Assembly (NCBI GenBank): GCA_013816245.1
Contig: JACDEU010000007.1
Span: 6,430-70,429 of the forward strand
Length of the DNA stretch: 64,000 nucleotides
Source of the DNA: Actinomycetota bacterium
GTDB lineage: Bacteria > Actinomycetota > Thermoleophilia > Gaiellales > Gaiellaceae
Direction of reading: 5' to 3'
Part shown: positions 25,362-33,144 of the stretch, piece after piece
Position numbering within the stretch: the first letter of the stretch is position 1
How the letters are laid out: every line of letters starts with the position of its first letter
Program-made: the position numbers and the translations under genes
Notes under the pieces: generated by a model
Told to the model about the DNA's origin: nothing
Database searches by the model: none
The model's input: only the letters and a program-made list of their open reading frames with translations

Positions 25362-27613
25362 TCCGCACCGAAAAAGAAGTCGAGGGCCGCTACGAAGAAG
25401 TCTGGATCGTCGTAGACGAGGACGCGCTCGACCAGTGGCCGCCGGGACCCCTCACGACCGTCGGTCGAAGCGTTCCCCGTGTGGACGGCACCGACAAGGC
25501 ACGAGGCAACGCGATGTACACAGCGGACGTCCAGCTCCCGGGGATGCTGCAGACGGCGGTGCTTCGGAGCCCCTACGCGCGCGCGCGCGTCACGTCGATC
25601 GACCTCGAACCGGCGCGGAACGCGAAGGGAGTGCGCGGCGTCGTCGGCCCCCCGGACCTCGATGCGCTCACCGACGAGCCCGGGTACGTCGGGCATGCGG
25701 TTGCGGCCGTCGCGGCCGAGACCTTCGGGCAGGCCCAGGCAGCTCTGGAGCAGATCGACGTTCAGTGGGAAGTGCTCGAGCCGCTGCTCGATCCCGACGA
25801 GGCGGTGCGACAGGAGTCGTTCGTCTCCGACGTCGCGCATTACGAGCGCGGTGACTTCGAACGCGGGATCGCCGAGGCCGACGTGGTCGTCGAGGCGGAC
25901 TACAGGACACAGGTCGTGCTGCACAACTCGATGGAGACGCACCAGGCCGTTTGCCACTGGGAGGACGACGGGATCACCATCTACATCTCGACGCAGTACA
26001 TCTGGGGCATCCGGAGCGCGATGGCGGGCCAGCTCGGCCTGGCGGAGGACAAGGTTCGAGTCGTGTGCCACGCGATGGGCGGCGGCTTCGGAGCGAAGAA
26101 CGGCCCGGGCGACTACACGCCGATCGCGGCAGAGCTCGCGAAGCGCACGGGGCGCCCGGTCAAGTGCGCGTTGACTCGCCGGGAGGAGAACGTCGCAGCG
26201 GGCAACCGCAACGCGACGATCCAGAGGCTGACGGCCGCCGCGAAGTCCGACGGGACGCTCGTGGCGCTCGGCGGCGACTTCGTCAACGCCGTCGGACACT
26301 CCGGTTGGTCGGCCACGACGGAAGGGCCGATGAAGATGCTCTACGCGTGCGACAACGTGCGCACGACGCAATACCCCGCGAAGCTCAACTTGCCGCCGAT
26401 GGCGGCCTTCCGTGCGCCGGGCTTCGTCGAAGGCACGTTCGCGCTCGAGTGCCTGCTCGACGAGGTCGCGGCGAAGCTGGACATCGACCCGCTCGAGCTA
26501 CGGCGTCGCAACTACGCCGACTCCGACCGCCCCGACGACCGGCCGTTCTCGTCGAAGAACCTCGCCGAATGCTACCGCCGCGCAGAGCCGCACTGGGCGA
26601 AACGGGACGAGGTCCGTGCTCGTAGCAAGGCACCTTGGAAGCACGGCATCGGCCTCGCCTCGCAGATCTGGTACGGAGGCGGCGGCCCACCCTCGTACGC
26701 CTGGATTCGCGTCGGCTCCGACGGTCACGCGCAGGTCGTCACGGCCATGCAGGACATCGGCACGGGCACGCGCACCGCGATGGGGCAGATCGCGGCGGAG
26801 GAGCTCGGGATTCCCTTCGAGCACGTGCAGGTGTCGCTCGGCGATTCTGCGCGCGGGCCGTTCGCGTCGATCTCCGCAGGCTCGTCGACCGTGCCGTCGA
26901 TGGGGCCTGCGGTCAGGTCCGCCGCTGCGGATGCCAAGCGGCAGATCATCGAGATCGCCGCGCAGAGGTTCCATCTCGAGGAGCGCGTGCTCGATCTCCG
27001 CGACGGGCAGATCGTCTCCGCCGACGGTGGCTCGTGGCCGCTCACCGAGATCACGGGCCTGCTGGAGAGCGGCCAGATCCTCGGCAAAGGCGCGCGCGGG
27101 CCCAATCCCGCGGGCATGCAGGTGCTGACGTTCGGCGTCCAGATCGCAGAGGTCGCGGTCGACGTTGAAACCGGCGAAGTTCGCGTCGACAAGATCGTCG
27201 CGATCCACGACGTCGGGCGCGTGATCAACGCTCTCGGTGCGCAGAGCCAGGTCGAGGGCGGGATCATCCAAGGAATCGGCCATACGCTCTCGGAGGAGCG
27301 CATCGTCGACCCGACGACGGGCTCCATCCTCACCCGCACGCTGGACGCGTACCGGATGCCGACCATCGCAGACGTCCCCGAGATCGTCACCGACCTCGTC
27401 GACGTGCCGGATCCGCACCTCACGAACCTCGGGTCGAAAGGTCTCGGCGAGCCGCCGATCATCCCGACCGCAGCGGCGATCGCCAATGCGATCCGCGATG
27501 CGACGGGCGCCGAGATCCGTTCGCTGCCGATCACTCGTGAAGAGATGCTCCGCGCGCTACACGAGGCCGAAGCTCGCGAGAAGGAGCGTCGTGGAGCTCC
27601 TGCAGCCGTCTAG
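25349..27613 (+). CDS. Molybdenum hydroxylase large subunit (xanthine dehydrogenase/aldehyde oxidase family)
   Basis: A 754-residue molybdopterin-binding subunit. It begins with GTG at 25349 after a perfect GGAGG and overlaps the small subunit by 13 nt. Visible family motifs are the aldehyde-oxidase hammerhead region (GNAMYTADVQLPGM), GGGFGAK, the FRAPGF segment, and GLGEPPIIPTAAAIANAI with the catalytic glutamate in GLGEPP. It binds Mo-pterin cytosine dinucleotide and hydroxylates a carbon next to N or an aldehyde; the substrate is not identifiable. The order small-large-FAD differs from the small-FAD-large order of E. coli paoABC. Confidence 0.9.
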   Translation: MARLIRTEKEVEGRYEEVWIVVDEDALDQWPPGPLTTVGRSVPRVDGTDKARGNAMYTADVQLPGMLQTAVLRSPYARARVTSIDLEPARNAKGVRGVVGPPDLDALTDEPGYVGHAVAAVAAETFGQAQAALEQIDVQWEVLEPLLDPDEAVRQESFVSDVAHYERGDFERGIAEADVVVEADYRTQVVLHNSMETHQAVCHWEDDGITIYISTQYIWGIRSAMAGQLGLAEDKVRVVCHAMGGGFGAKNGPGDYTPIAAELAKRTGRPVKCALTRREENVAAGNRNATIQRLTAAAKSDGTLVALGGDFVNAVGHSGWSATTEGPMKMLYACDNVRTTQYPAKLNLPPMAAFRAPGFVEGTFALECLLDEVAAKLDIDPLELRRRNYADSDRPDDRPFSSKNLAECYRRAEPHWAKRDEVRARSKAPWKHGIGLASQIWYGGGGPPSYAWIRVGSDGHAQVVTAMQDIGTGTRTAMGQIAAEELGIPFEHVQVSLGDSARGPFASISAGSSTVPSMGPAVRSAAADAKRQIIEIAAQRFHLEERVLDLRDGQIVSADGGSWPLTEITGLLESGQILGKGARGPNPAGMQVLTFGVQIAEVAVDVETGEVRVDKIVAIHDVGRVINALGAQSQVEGGIIQGIGHTLSEERIVDPTTGSILTRTLDAYRMPTIADVPEIVTDLVDVPDPHLTNLGSKGLGEPPIIPTAAAIANAIRDATGAEIRSLPITREEMLRALHEAEAREKERRGAPAAV

Positions 27614-28466
27614 CACCGAAGAGGCGATCGGCGCGCTCGGAAACGGCTCGCGGGCGCTCGCGGGGGGAACGGAGCTCGTCCCGCTCCTCCGCGACGGGCT
27701 CGTGAAGGCCGAGACGCTCGTGCACATCAGCCACGTCGTCCCGCGCGGGATCGAGGGAAACCGGGTCGGGGCAGGCACGACGCTCGCAGAGCTCGAGGTC
27801 GATCCGCAGATCCCGCAGGTCCTCCGTGAGGCGTGCAGCCAGGCGGCGTCGCCGCAGTTGCGCTCCATGGGGACGATCGGCGGCAACCTCCTGCAAGCAA
27901 CGCGCTGCTGGTACTGGCGGCTCGGCTTCGACTGCTGGCTGCACGGCGGCGAGACCTGCTTCGCGAAGGACGGCGCGCACCGCGAGCATGCGGTGTTCGG
28001 CAACGGGCAGTGCGCATCTGCGCATCCATCCGACATCGCCGCCGCGCTCGTCGCTCTCGGTGCGACGTTGCGCACGACGCAACGCCGGCTTGCCGTCGCG
28101 GATCTCTACCGGTTGCCGACGACCGAGAACCGTGACGTGACGACGCTTGCACCGGACGAGCTGATCCTGGAGCTCGACGTCCCGACACCGGAAGCGTCGA
28201 CGTACCTCAAGGCGATGGATCGCCGGAAGTGGTCGTTCCCGATCGTGGGCGTTGCCGCCGCACGGTTCGACGGCGAGGTCCGACTCGCGCTCGCCGGGGT
28301 AGCCCCGATCCCCTGGAAGCTCGACTCTCCCGCAGCTCTCGAGGACGCAACGCCTCTTGCCGGCACGGCCTACAAGGTCGAGATCGCCGGCGCCCTCGTC
28401 CGCCGCGCGCTGGCGGAGATCGCCCTGACGCCGAAAAGTCCGGCTCGCGCTAAGCGCGAGCCATGA
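27591..28466 (+). CDS. Molybdenum hydroxylase FAD subunit with an extra four-cysteine insert
   Basis: A 291-residue CoxM/PaoB-like FAD protein. ALAGGTELVPLLRDG near residue 25 and GTIGGNLLQ near residue 100 bind FAD. The insert that follows has four cysteines (TRC, FDC, ETC, GQC) before SAHPSD, the arrangement that holds a [4Fe-4S] cluster in PaoB and 4-hydroxybenzoyl-CoA reductase. GTG at 27591 follows GAAGGAG and overlaps the large subunit by 23 nt. Its last residues are encoded by the 102-bp dispersed repeat. Confidence 0.88.
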   Translation: MELLQPSSTEEAIGALGNGSRALAGGTELVPLLRDGLVKAETLVHISHVVPRGIEGNRVGAGTTLAELEVDPQIPQVLREACSQAASPQLRSMGTIGGNLLQATRCWYWRLGFDCWLHGGETCFAKDGAHREHAVFGNGQCASAHPSDIAAALVALGATLRTTQRRLAVADLYRLPTTENRDVTTLAPDELILELDVPTPEASTYLKAMDRRKWSFPIVGVAAARFDGEVRLALAGVAPIPWKLDSPAALEDATPLAGTAYKVEIAGALVRRALAEIALTPKSPARAKREP

Positions 28467-28535
28467 TGACTTTCCGGCGATATCTCCGACGGCGTGAATA
28501 GGCCGCGACGGGCAAAGCCCGCCGCAGCGGCGATC
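28434..28535 (+). repeat. Dispersed ~102-bp repeat, copy A
   Basis: This copy matches the minus strand of 30348-30450. The first 40 bp are nearly identical and contain a nested palindrome: outer AAAGTC/GACTTT and inner GGCTCGCGC-TAA-GCGCGAGCC; the right end has GGGCAAAGCCCG and GCGGCGATC. The middle is more divergent. It spans the end of the FAD-subunit gene and the start of the cyclophilin gene. No transposase is present, so it resembles a non-autonomous MITE or REP-like element. Confidence 0.75.
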
Positions 28536-29126
28536 CTCGGGGTGGCAATCCTCGTCCTCGCCGGCTGCGGCGGCCGACAGGACAAGAAGCAACGAACCGA
28601 GTCGCCATGTCCGACGACCGGGAAGCAGGTGACGTTCCCCCTGCTTTCCGAGTCGACGCCGTACACGGTCGACGTGCTGACGAACTTCGGCTCCTTCGAC
28701 ATCCGCCTCGACGTCGAGGACTCGCCCTGCACGACCTCGTCTTTCGCCGCACTCGTGCGCAAGAAGTTCTTCGACGGGACGCGCTTTCACCGGATCATCC
28801 CGGGCTTCGTGATCCAGGGAGGTGACCCCACGGCGACCGGCCGCGGGGGGCCTGGGTACAGCGTCGTTGACCGCCCACCGGCCAATTCCCTCTACACGAA
28901 GGGCGTGGTGGCGATGGCGAAGGCTGAGACCGAGCCTCCGGGGACGGCGGGCAGCCAGTTCTTCGTCGTCACCGGCCACGATGCGGGCCTACCGCCCGAC
29001 TACGCGATCCTCGGCGTCGTCACGACGGGCCTTCCCGTCGTCGAGAAGATCGGACGACTGGGTAATCGCGTCACGGAGAAACCGACGAAGAAGGTCGTCG
29101 TGCTCCGCATGCTCGTCACGCCGTAG
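28494..29126 (+). CDS. Cyclophilin-type peptidyl-prolyl isomerase lipoprotein
   Basis: A 210-residue exported isomerase. After a basic N-terminus and hydrophobic stretch comes the lipobox LAGC near residue 24. The cyclophilin domain (about 55-208) has FFDGTRFHRIIPGFVIQGGDP with the catalytic arginine, and GSQFFVVTG near residue 155. It should help folding of secreted proteins at the membrane surface. The first dozen codons, starting with GTG, lie in repeat copy A; a start further in would remove most of the signal peptide. Confidence 0.88.
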   Translation: MNRPRRAKPAAAAILGVAILVLAGCGGRQDKKQRTESPCPTTGKQVTFPLLSESTPYTVDVLTNFGSFDIRLDVEDSPCTTSSFAALVRKKFFDGTRFHRIIPGFVIQGGDPTATGRGGPGYSVVDRPPANSLYTKGVVAMAKAETEPPGTAGSQFFVVTGHDAGLPPDYAILGVVTTGLPVVEKIGRLGNRVTEKPTKKVVVLRMLVTP

Positions 29127-29135
29127 CCTGGAGAC

Positions 29136-29660
29136 ATGATCGTCGCCGTCGTGCTCGCGGCCGGAGCATCGACTCGCTTCGGCTCGCCGAAGCAGGCCGT
29201 CCTGCTCGACCCGGTCCTCGGACAAGTGCGCGCCAGCACGTCGATCGACGACGTCTTGGTGGTGCTCGGCGCCCACGACGTCGAAACGAATGCGAACACC
29301 GTGCGGTGCCCCGAATGGGAGCGAGGGCCCGGCGCCTCGCTCCGCTGCGGCCTTGCTGCCCTGGGGGAGGACGTCGAGGCTGCCGTGGTCGTCCTCGGCG
29401 ACGGCCCCGACCTGGATCCTCGGGCGATCGACCGGGTGGTCGGCGCCTGGCGTGAGGGTGGCGGCGACCGTGTGGCGGCCACCTACGAGGACGTGCGCCT
29501 CCATCCCGTGCTCCTCGATCGCAGTGCCTGGGGCACCGTGCCCGACGAGGGCCTGCGCGGTCTCCCGGCAGAGCTCGTGCCCTGTGACGACCTCAAATCT
29601 CCAGGAGATGTGGATTTTGCCGATGAATCGGAAGGATGGCCGCCCCCGAACGAAGAATGA
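29136..29660 (+). CDS. MobA-like NTP transferase, likely molybdenum cofactor cytidylyltransferase
   Basis: A 174-residue nucleotidyltransferase. The N-terminal LAAGASTRFGSPKQ is the nucleotide-binding motif, GDGPDLDP is the metal/Asp motif, and HPVLLDRSAW follows as in MocA. Enzymes of this group make the cytosine-dinucleotide form of the cofactor needed by xanthine-oxidase-family hydroxylases, which fits the three-subunit enzyme upstream. The gene is short for the family (about 190-200), with a compact middle. It ends in an ATGA overlap with the HTH gene. Confidence 0.82.
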   Translation: MIVAVVLAAGASTRFGSPKQAVLLDPVLGQVRASTSIDDVLVVLGAHDVETNANTVRCPEWERGPGASLRCGLAALGEDVEAAVVVLGDGPDLDPRAIDRVVGAWREGGGDRVAATYEDVRLHPVLLDRSAWGTVPDEGLRGLPAELVPCDDLKSPGDVDFADESEGWPPPNEE

Positions 29661-29875
29661 CACACGGCATGGAGCTCGTTCACCAACTCGAGCCGAACGG
29701 CGAGGAATCGCCGCTCGCCCGCGCGCGCCTACACCGCCAGCTGACCGTCGAGGAGACGGCGAAGCGCGCAGGAATCACACCCGAGGAAGTGCACTGGCTC
29801 GAAGAGGGCCGCGTGTACCGCTTCCCGCGGCCAGACGACGCGCTGATCGCGACCGCGCTACGCAACAGCCCCTAA
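29657..29875 (+). CDS. RodZ-like cytosolic HTH domain, cut off by an in-frame stop
   Basis: A 72-codon frame starting with the ATG of an ATGA overlap. It holds an XRE/RodZ-type HTH: PLARARLHRQLTVEETAKRAGITPEEVHWLEEG. It ends at TAA (29873-29875), but the same frame continues without further stops as GLGNREARELAGLPVPPQP into the membrane and LytR_C part at 29918. The two pieces look like one cytoplasmic-HTH / helix / exodomain protein broken by one nonsense codon. Confidence 0.7.
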   Translation: MTHGMELVHQLEPNGEESPLARARLHRQLTVEETAKRAGITPEEVHWLEEGRVYRFPRPDDALIATALRNSP

Positions 29876-29917
29876 GGCCTCGGGAACCGCGAAGCTCGTG
29901 AGCTGGCGGGTCTGCCG

Positions 29918-30349
29918 GTGCCCCCGCAACCGATCGATCGCAACCCGATCCCCCGGCTGCTCGTCATCGGCGGTGTCGTGATCGCGCTCGCCGTCTTCGC
30001 AGCGCTCCTCTTCATTCCCCGCTCGGGAGGAAGAGAGGCGCAGGCGGGCGCAGACATTCTACCGCCGCCGTGGCGCATCTCGGTGAACGTCCTGAACGGC
30101 AGCGGCGACACCAACTACACACGTCAGGTCGCGAGCCGCATCGCCGCCTTCGGGTACACGATCAAGAAGGTCGCTCGCGCAGACAACTTCACCTATCTGC
30201 AGACAGCGGTGTACTTCCCACCGAAGTGCCAAAGTGTCGCCCTCCGGCTCGCGAAACACCTCGGCGTGGCGACGAAATCGCTTCCCGGCGGCACAGCCGC
30301 CTGTCAGCTCTACGTCATCGTCGGGCCCGCCCGGAGTCCCGGCGAATGA
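29918..30349 (+). CDS. Membrane-anchored LytR_C-domain protein (C-terminal part of the RodZ-like protein)
   Basis: A 143-residue frame with GTG start, one membrane helix (LLVIGGVVIALAVFAALLFI, residues about 14-33) and an exported domain with ISVNVLNGSGDTNYTRQVASRI, the start pattern of the LytR C-terminal domain found in cell-envelope proteins. No good ribosome site precedes GTG 29918. It is in the same frame as the HTH piece upstream, so it may be expressed by readthrough, by re-initiation, or not at all. Confidence 0.72.
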   Translation: MPPQPIDRNPIPRLLVIGGVVIALAVFAALLFIPRSGGREAQAGADILPPPWRISVNVLNGSGDTNYTRQVASRIAAFGYTIKKVARADNFTYLQTAVYFPPKCQSVALRLAKHLGVATKSLPGGTAACQLYVIVGPARSPGE

Positions 30350-30450
30350 TCGCCGCCACGACGGGCTTTGCCCGGCGTGGCCGCTACGGCTATCGGAGAG
30401 CGGATCGGCGCAAAGTCATCATGGCTCGCGCGTAGCGCAAGCCGGACTTT
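30348..30450 (-). repeat. Dispersed ~102-bp repeat, copy B (inverted)
   Basis: The minus strand matches copy A at 28434-28535 along its whole length, with highest identity over the 40 bp holding the AAAGTC...GACTTT and GCGCTA-GCGC palindrome, and over the GGGCAAAGCCCG end. This copy fills the gap between the LytR_C gene, whose stop it overlaps, and the anti-sigma gene. The two copies flank about 1.8 kb in inverted orientation. Confidence 0.75.
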
Positions 30451-30456
30451 GCGACG

Positions 30457-30693
30457 TTACTGCAGCGGAGTGCGCAGGCTGGCGAGCTTCGCCTTGAGCT
30501 CGACGGGCATGGGCTCCTGCACTGCCTGGTGCACGAACTGACGCAGCCTCTCCTCGAAGCGGTATCGCTTCCTGCAGTACGTGCACTCGTCAAGGTGCGT
30601 CTCGGCCTCCGCCCGCTCTGCGTCGGTCAGGACGCGGTCCATGTACGGCTGCATCATCTCCTCGCAGTGCGCGCAGGGGTCGTACGCCGTCAT
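30457..30693 (-). CDS. ZAS-type (zf-HC2) anti-sigma factor
   Basis: A 78-residue zinc anti-sigma domain. CAHCEEMMQPYMDRVL forms the first helix and HLDECTYCRKRYRFEERLRQFV carries the H-x3-C-x2-C zinc motif. Such proteins, like RsrA, hold an ECF sigma factor and release it on thiol oxidation or another signal. No membrane helix is present, so it is cytosolic. Its ATG overlaps the sigma-factor stop by 4 nt (ATGA), which ties the pair together. Confidence 0.88.
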   Translation of the reverse strand: MTAYDPCAHCEEMMQPYMDRVLTDAERAEAETHLDECTYCRKRYRFEERLRQFVHQAVQEPMPVELKAKLASLRTPLQ

Positions 30694-31283
30694 TCTCCGT
30701 CGCCGCCCACTGCAGACTCGGCCATGGCCTGCTTGAGGATACGCCGACCGCGGTGCAGGCGCGACATCACGGTACCGATCGGGATGTCGAGGATCTGCGC
30801 AGCGTCTGCATAGGTGAAGTCACCGATGTCCACGAGAACGACGACGTCGCGGAAGTCGTGCGGGACCTCGGAGAGAGCACCGACGACATCGTTCTGCGAC
30901 AACCGCTCGACCACGCGGTCCTCGTCACTTGCCCCATCGCCTGCAGCCTCGAGCTTGTTGTACAGAAAGTAGTCTCCTTCCTCGAGTGGTTGCAGGTCCG
31001 GTGTGCGTTGACGCTTGCGTCCCCGATCGATGTTGAGGTTCGTGAGAATGCGGAGGAGCCACGCACGAAGGTTCGTACCCGGCTGGAAGGAGCGCCAGCT
31101 GCGGAACGCCCGGGCGTAGGTCTCTTGCATGAGGTCTTCCGCCTCTTCGCGTGAACCGACGAGGTGGCGGGCCACCCGATAGACCTGATCCGACAGTGCA
31201 AGAGCGTCCTCCTCGAAACGCACGCGATTGCGCGCATCTGTTGCCAGTTGCCTAGCGTCGGGCTCCCGCGTCGTCTCGCTCAT
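30690..31283 (-). CDS. ECF sigma factor (SigR/SigH-like)
   Basis: A 197-residue sigma factor with region 2 (QVYRVARHLVGSREEAEDLMQETYARAFRSW..NLRAWLLRILTNLNIDRGRKRQR) and region 4 (LSEVPHDFRDVVVLVDIGDFTYADAAQILDIPIGTVMSRLHRGRR). The RAWL and NLNID stretches resemble SigR/SigH, which control thiol-oxidative stress, and the partner downstream is a matching zinc anti-sigma factor. ATG 31283 (MSETTREP) was preferred to TTG 31301. No clear SigR-type promoter was found upstream. Confidence 0.9.
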   Translation of the reverse strand: MSETTREPDARQLATDARNRVRFEEDALALSDQVYRVARHLVGSREEAEDLMQETYARAFRSWRSFQPGTNLRAWLLRILTNLNIDRGRKRQRTPDLQPLEEGDYFLYNKLEAAGDGASDEDRVVERLSQNDVVGALSEVPHDFRDVVVLVDIGDFTYADAAQILDIPIGTVMSRLHRGRRILKQAMAESAVGGDGE

Positions 31284-31363
31284 GTCGGGCCACCCTACCA
31301 AGGCGTTCCTGGCGTAAACGTACGGTTAACCCCATGCATTCCGGGCGCATGGAAAGCGGTGAG

Positions 31364-31582
31364 TCAGATCGATTCGAGCTCGCGGAAGCCACCGCGAGCC
31401 ATCGCCTCGAGCAGCGCCTCGCGCGACGTCCGTTCGTCGTCCCAGGTCACCGTGACGTGACCGAGCAGGTTCGCGTTCGCGGCTTCGAGGCCTTCGTGGC
31501 CTTCGAGCATCTTCGCGAGCCTCATCACACAGCGCTCGCAACGGACGCCGTTCACCTGAATGGTCTCGGTGACGAGTGGCAC
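31364..31582 (-). CDS. Heavy-metal-associated (HMA) domain protein
   Basis: A 72-residue copper-chaperone-like protein with the metal-binding pair in VRCERC near residue 15, where GMTCxxC is usual; the rest (HEGLEAANANLLGHVTVTWDDERTSREALLEAMARGGF) fits the beta-alpha-beta-beta-alpha-beta fold. The loss of the Gly-Met part may change metal preference. GTG at 31582 lies 4 nt after the stop of the glutamate-cysteine-ligase-like gene, so the genes are in one operon. Confidence 0.75.
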   Translation of the reverse strand: MPLVTETIQVNGVRCERCVMRLAKMLEGHEGLEAANANLLGHVTVTWDDERTSREALLEAMARGGFRELESI

Positions 31583-31586
31583 GCCG

Positions 31587-32642
31587 TTACGGTACCGAGC
31601 GCTCGACCAGGTCCGCGCAGACAGCGTGCAACCCGTTCGCACGGCCGACCTCGAGCTGCCGGTCGGCCTCGCACGTCTGGGGATCGAAACCGTCGAGCGG
31701 AACGGGAAGCTCGCGGGCCAATTCGGCAACGGTGAGAGCCACGTTCCGATCCGGGTGAATCAGCTTGCCGTGCGGGCCGAAGCGCGACGCGGCCCAGCGG
31801 TTCTGGTCGTACACACCGCGTTCACTCGGGTCGCACTCGCGAGGCGGTGCGTCGAGCGCCCATTCGCAGAGCGCCCGTACGTAGCGCACGAGCGCCGCCG
31901 CGCTCTGGATGGACGTGGCCTGGTCGGGAGCGCGGACCTCGAGCGTGCCGAAGCGTGGATGCAGACGGATGTCCCACCAGAAGCTCGTGTAGTCGCTCGC
32001 GATTCCGGACTCGGCCATCCGTTCGATGAAGCGCTCCCACTCCGCGTACTCACGAAAGGCCGGCGGTGCACCGTGACGCGGCAGCAACCCGATGACCTCT
32101 GCGCGGATCGAGAGCATTCCGGTGTCCCGGCCTTCGAAGTAAGGCGAGTTCGCCGACAGGGCCAGCACGACGGGTAACCACGGCATGATCGTCTCCATGA
32201 CCCGAAAGGCAGCGTTGGCATCCGGCATGCCGACGTGAACGTGCAGGCCGCTGACACCCTGGCGCCGGGCGGACGGGCCTGCGTACTCGACGAACTCGCG
32301 GTAACGCTCGACCGGCGCGATCTCCTGTTCCGATGGGATGCTCGTCGGATACGAGCCGGCGGCCGCGACGCTGTGACCGTTGCGCTCGGCTATCTCCCGC
32401 GCTGCGCGCCGTAACTCGACGAGGCGCTCGATCGCCTCGTTGGCGTTCTCACTCGTCTCCGTCGCGAGCTCGACGACCGACGCGTGCAACTCGGTCTTCA
32501 GCGCGCCGGGCAGACTGCGCTCGGCTGCGCCTGCAACCAACGACTCGACAGCGGGCACGAGGTCGAGTGTCTCCGCATCGAGGATCCAGAGCTCCTCCTC
32601 GACCCCGACGGTCAGGGAGCGCCCGAAGTTCTGTTCGATCAA
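31587..32642 (-). CDS. Glutamate-cysteine ligase-like enzyme (GCS2/YbdK family)
   Basis: A 351-residue ATP-grasp-like carboxylate-amine ligase. The N-terminal TVGVEEELWILD is the ATP/metal strand of the family, QGVSGLHVHVGMPD is the middle metal motif, and TSFWWDIRLHPRFGTLEVRAPD the conserved late segment. Family members join glutamate to cysteine or make related amides. The TTG at 32642 overlaps the upstream stop (TTGA); longer starts read into that gene. With the HMA protein next to it, thiol or metal homeostasis is likely. Confidence 0.85.
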   Translation of the reverse strand: MIEQNFGRSLTVGVEEELWILDAETLDLVPAVESLVAGAAERSLPGALKTELHASVVELATETSENANEAIERLVELRRAAREIAERNGHSVAAAGSYPTSIPSEQEIAPVERYREFVEYAGPSARRQGVSGLHVHVGMPDANAAFRVMETIMPWLPVVLALSANSPYFEGRDTGMLSIRAEVIGLLPRHGAPPAFREYAEWERFIERMAESGIASDYTSFWWDIRLHPRFGTLEVRAPDQATSIQSAAALVRYVRALCEWALDAPPRECDPSERGVYDQNRWAASRFGPHGKLIHPDRNVALTVAELARELPVPLDGFDPQTCEADRQLEVGRANGLHAVCADLVERSVP

Positions 32643-33106
32643 CTCGCTCTGACGCCGTGGACCGGGCCGCCGGCCGCTTCCCACGCGTAGTAGGACGCAC
32701 TCGGGCCGTACGAATGCTCGTACTCCTGGATGCGCGGATTGCGGCCGACCTCCTTCGCGCGCTGTGCGTGATGAAGGAGGTTCGGATCGTCCGGTTGCTC
32801 CCACACGAGGATCAGGTGAGCGGCCGTCATGAAGCCTGCGACGAACGTGCAGCCCGAAGCCGGACAGGGGAAGGGATTCGTCCGGACGCAGAACCAGCCG
32901 CTGTGGTCTGTCTCCTCGCCTCGCCAGAGCTCCTCCTGCCAGCTCACCTCCCCCTCGGCGAAGACGGCGTGCCCCGGCTCGATGCGGCCCTGCTCCACCG
33001 CGAAAAGGCTACCCGTCTGGACCGAGCGTCTTTCGGGCACTCTAGGATCGGGGTCCGGCAGCCTGGCCCGCAGCCGCAGTCGGGCCAGGCGTAGGGCGCG
33101 CTTCAT
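32639..33106 (-). CDS. Unknown protein with three clustered cysteines, first gene of the ligase operon
   Basis: A 155-residue soluble protein that I do not recognise. The central part WFCVRTNPFPCPASGCTFVA places cysteines at about 73, 81 and 86, with a histidine near 97 as possible fourth metal ligand. The C-terminal half (AAHLILVWEQPDDPNLLHHA.., then GPSASYYAWEAAGGPVHG) is well structured and looks conserved. It overlaps the glutamate-cysteine-ligase-like gene by 4 nt, so a role in the same thiol or metal pathway is plausible. The start may lie further in than ATG 33106. Confidence 0.65.
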   Translation of the reverse strand: MKRALRLARLRLRARLPDPDPRVPERRSVQTGSLFAVEQGRIEPGHAVFAEGEVSWQEELWRGEETDHSGWFCVRTNPFPCPASGCTFVAGFMTAAHLILVWEQPDDPNLLHHAQRAKEVGRNPRIQEYEHSYGPSASYYAWEAAGGPVHGVRAS

Positions 33107-33144
33107 CGCGCGCCCACCGGGCCCCTTGTAACGGCGCGGTAGAG

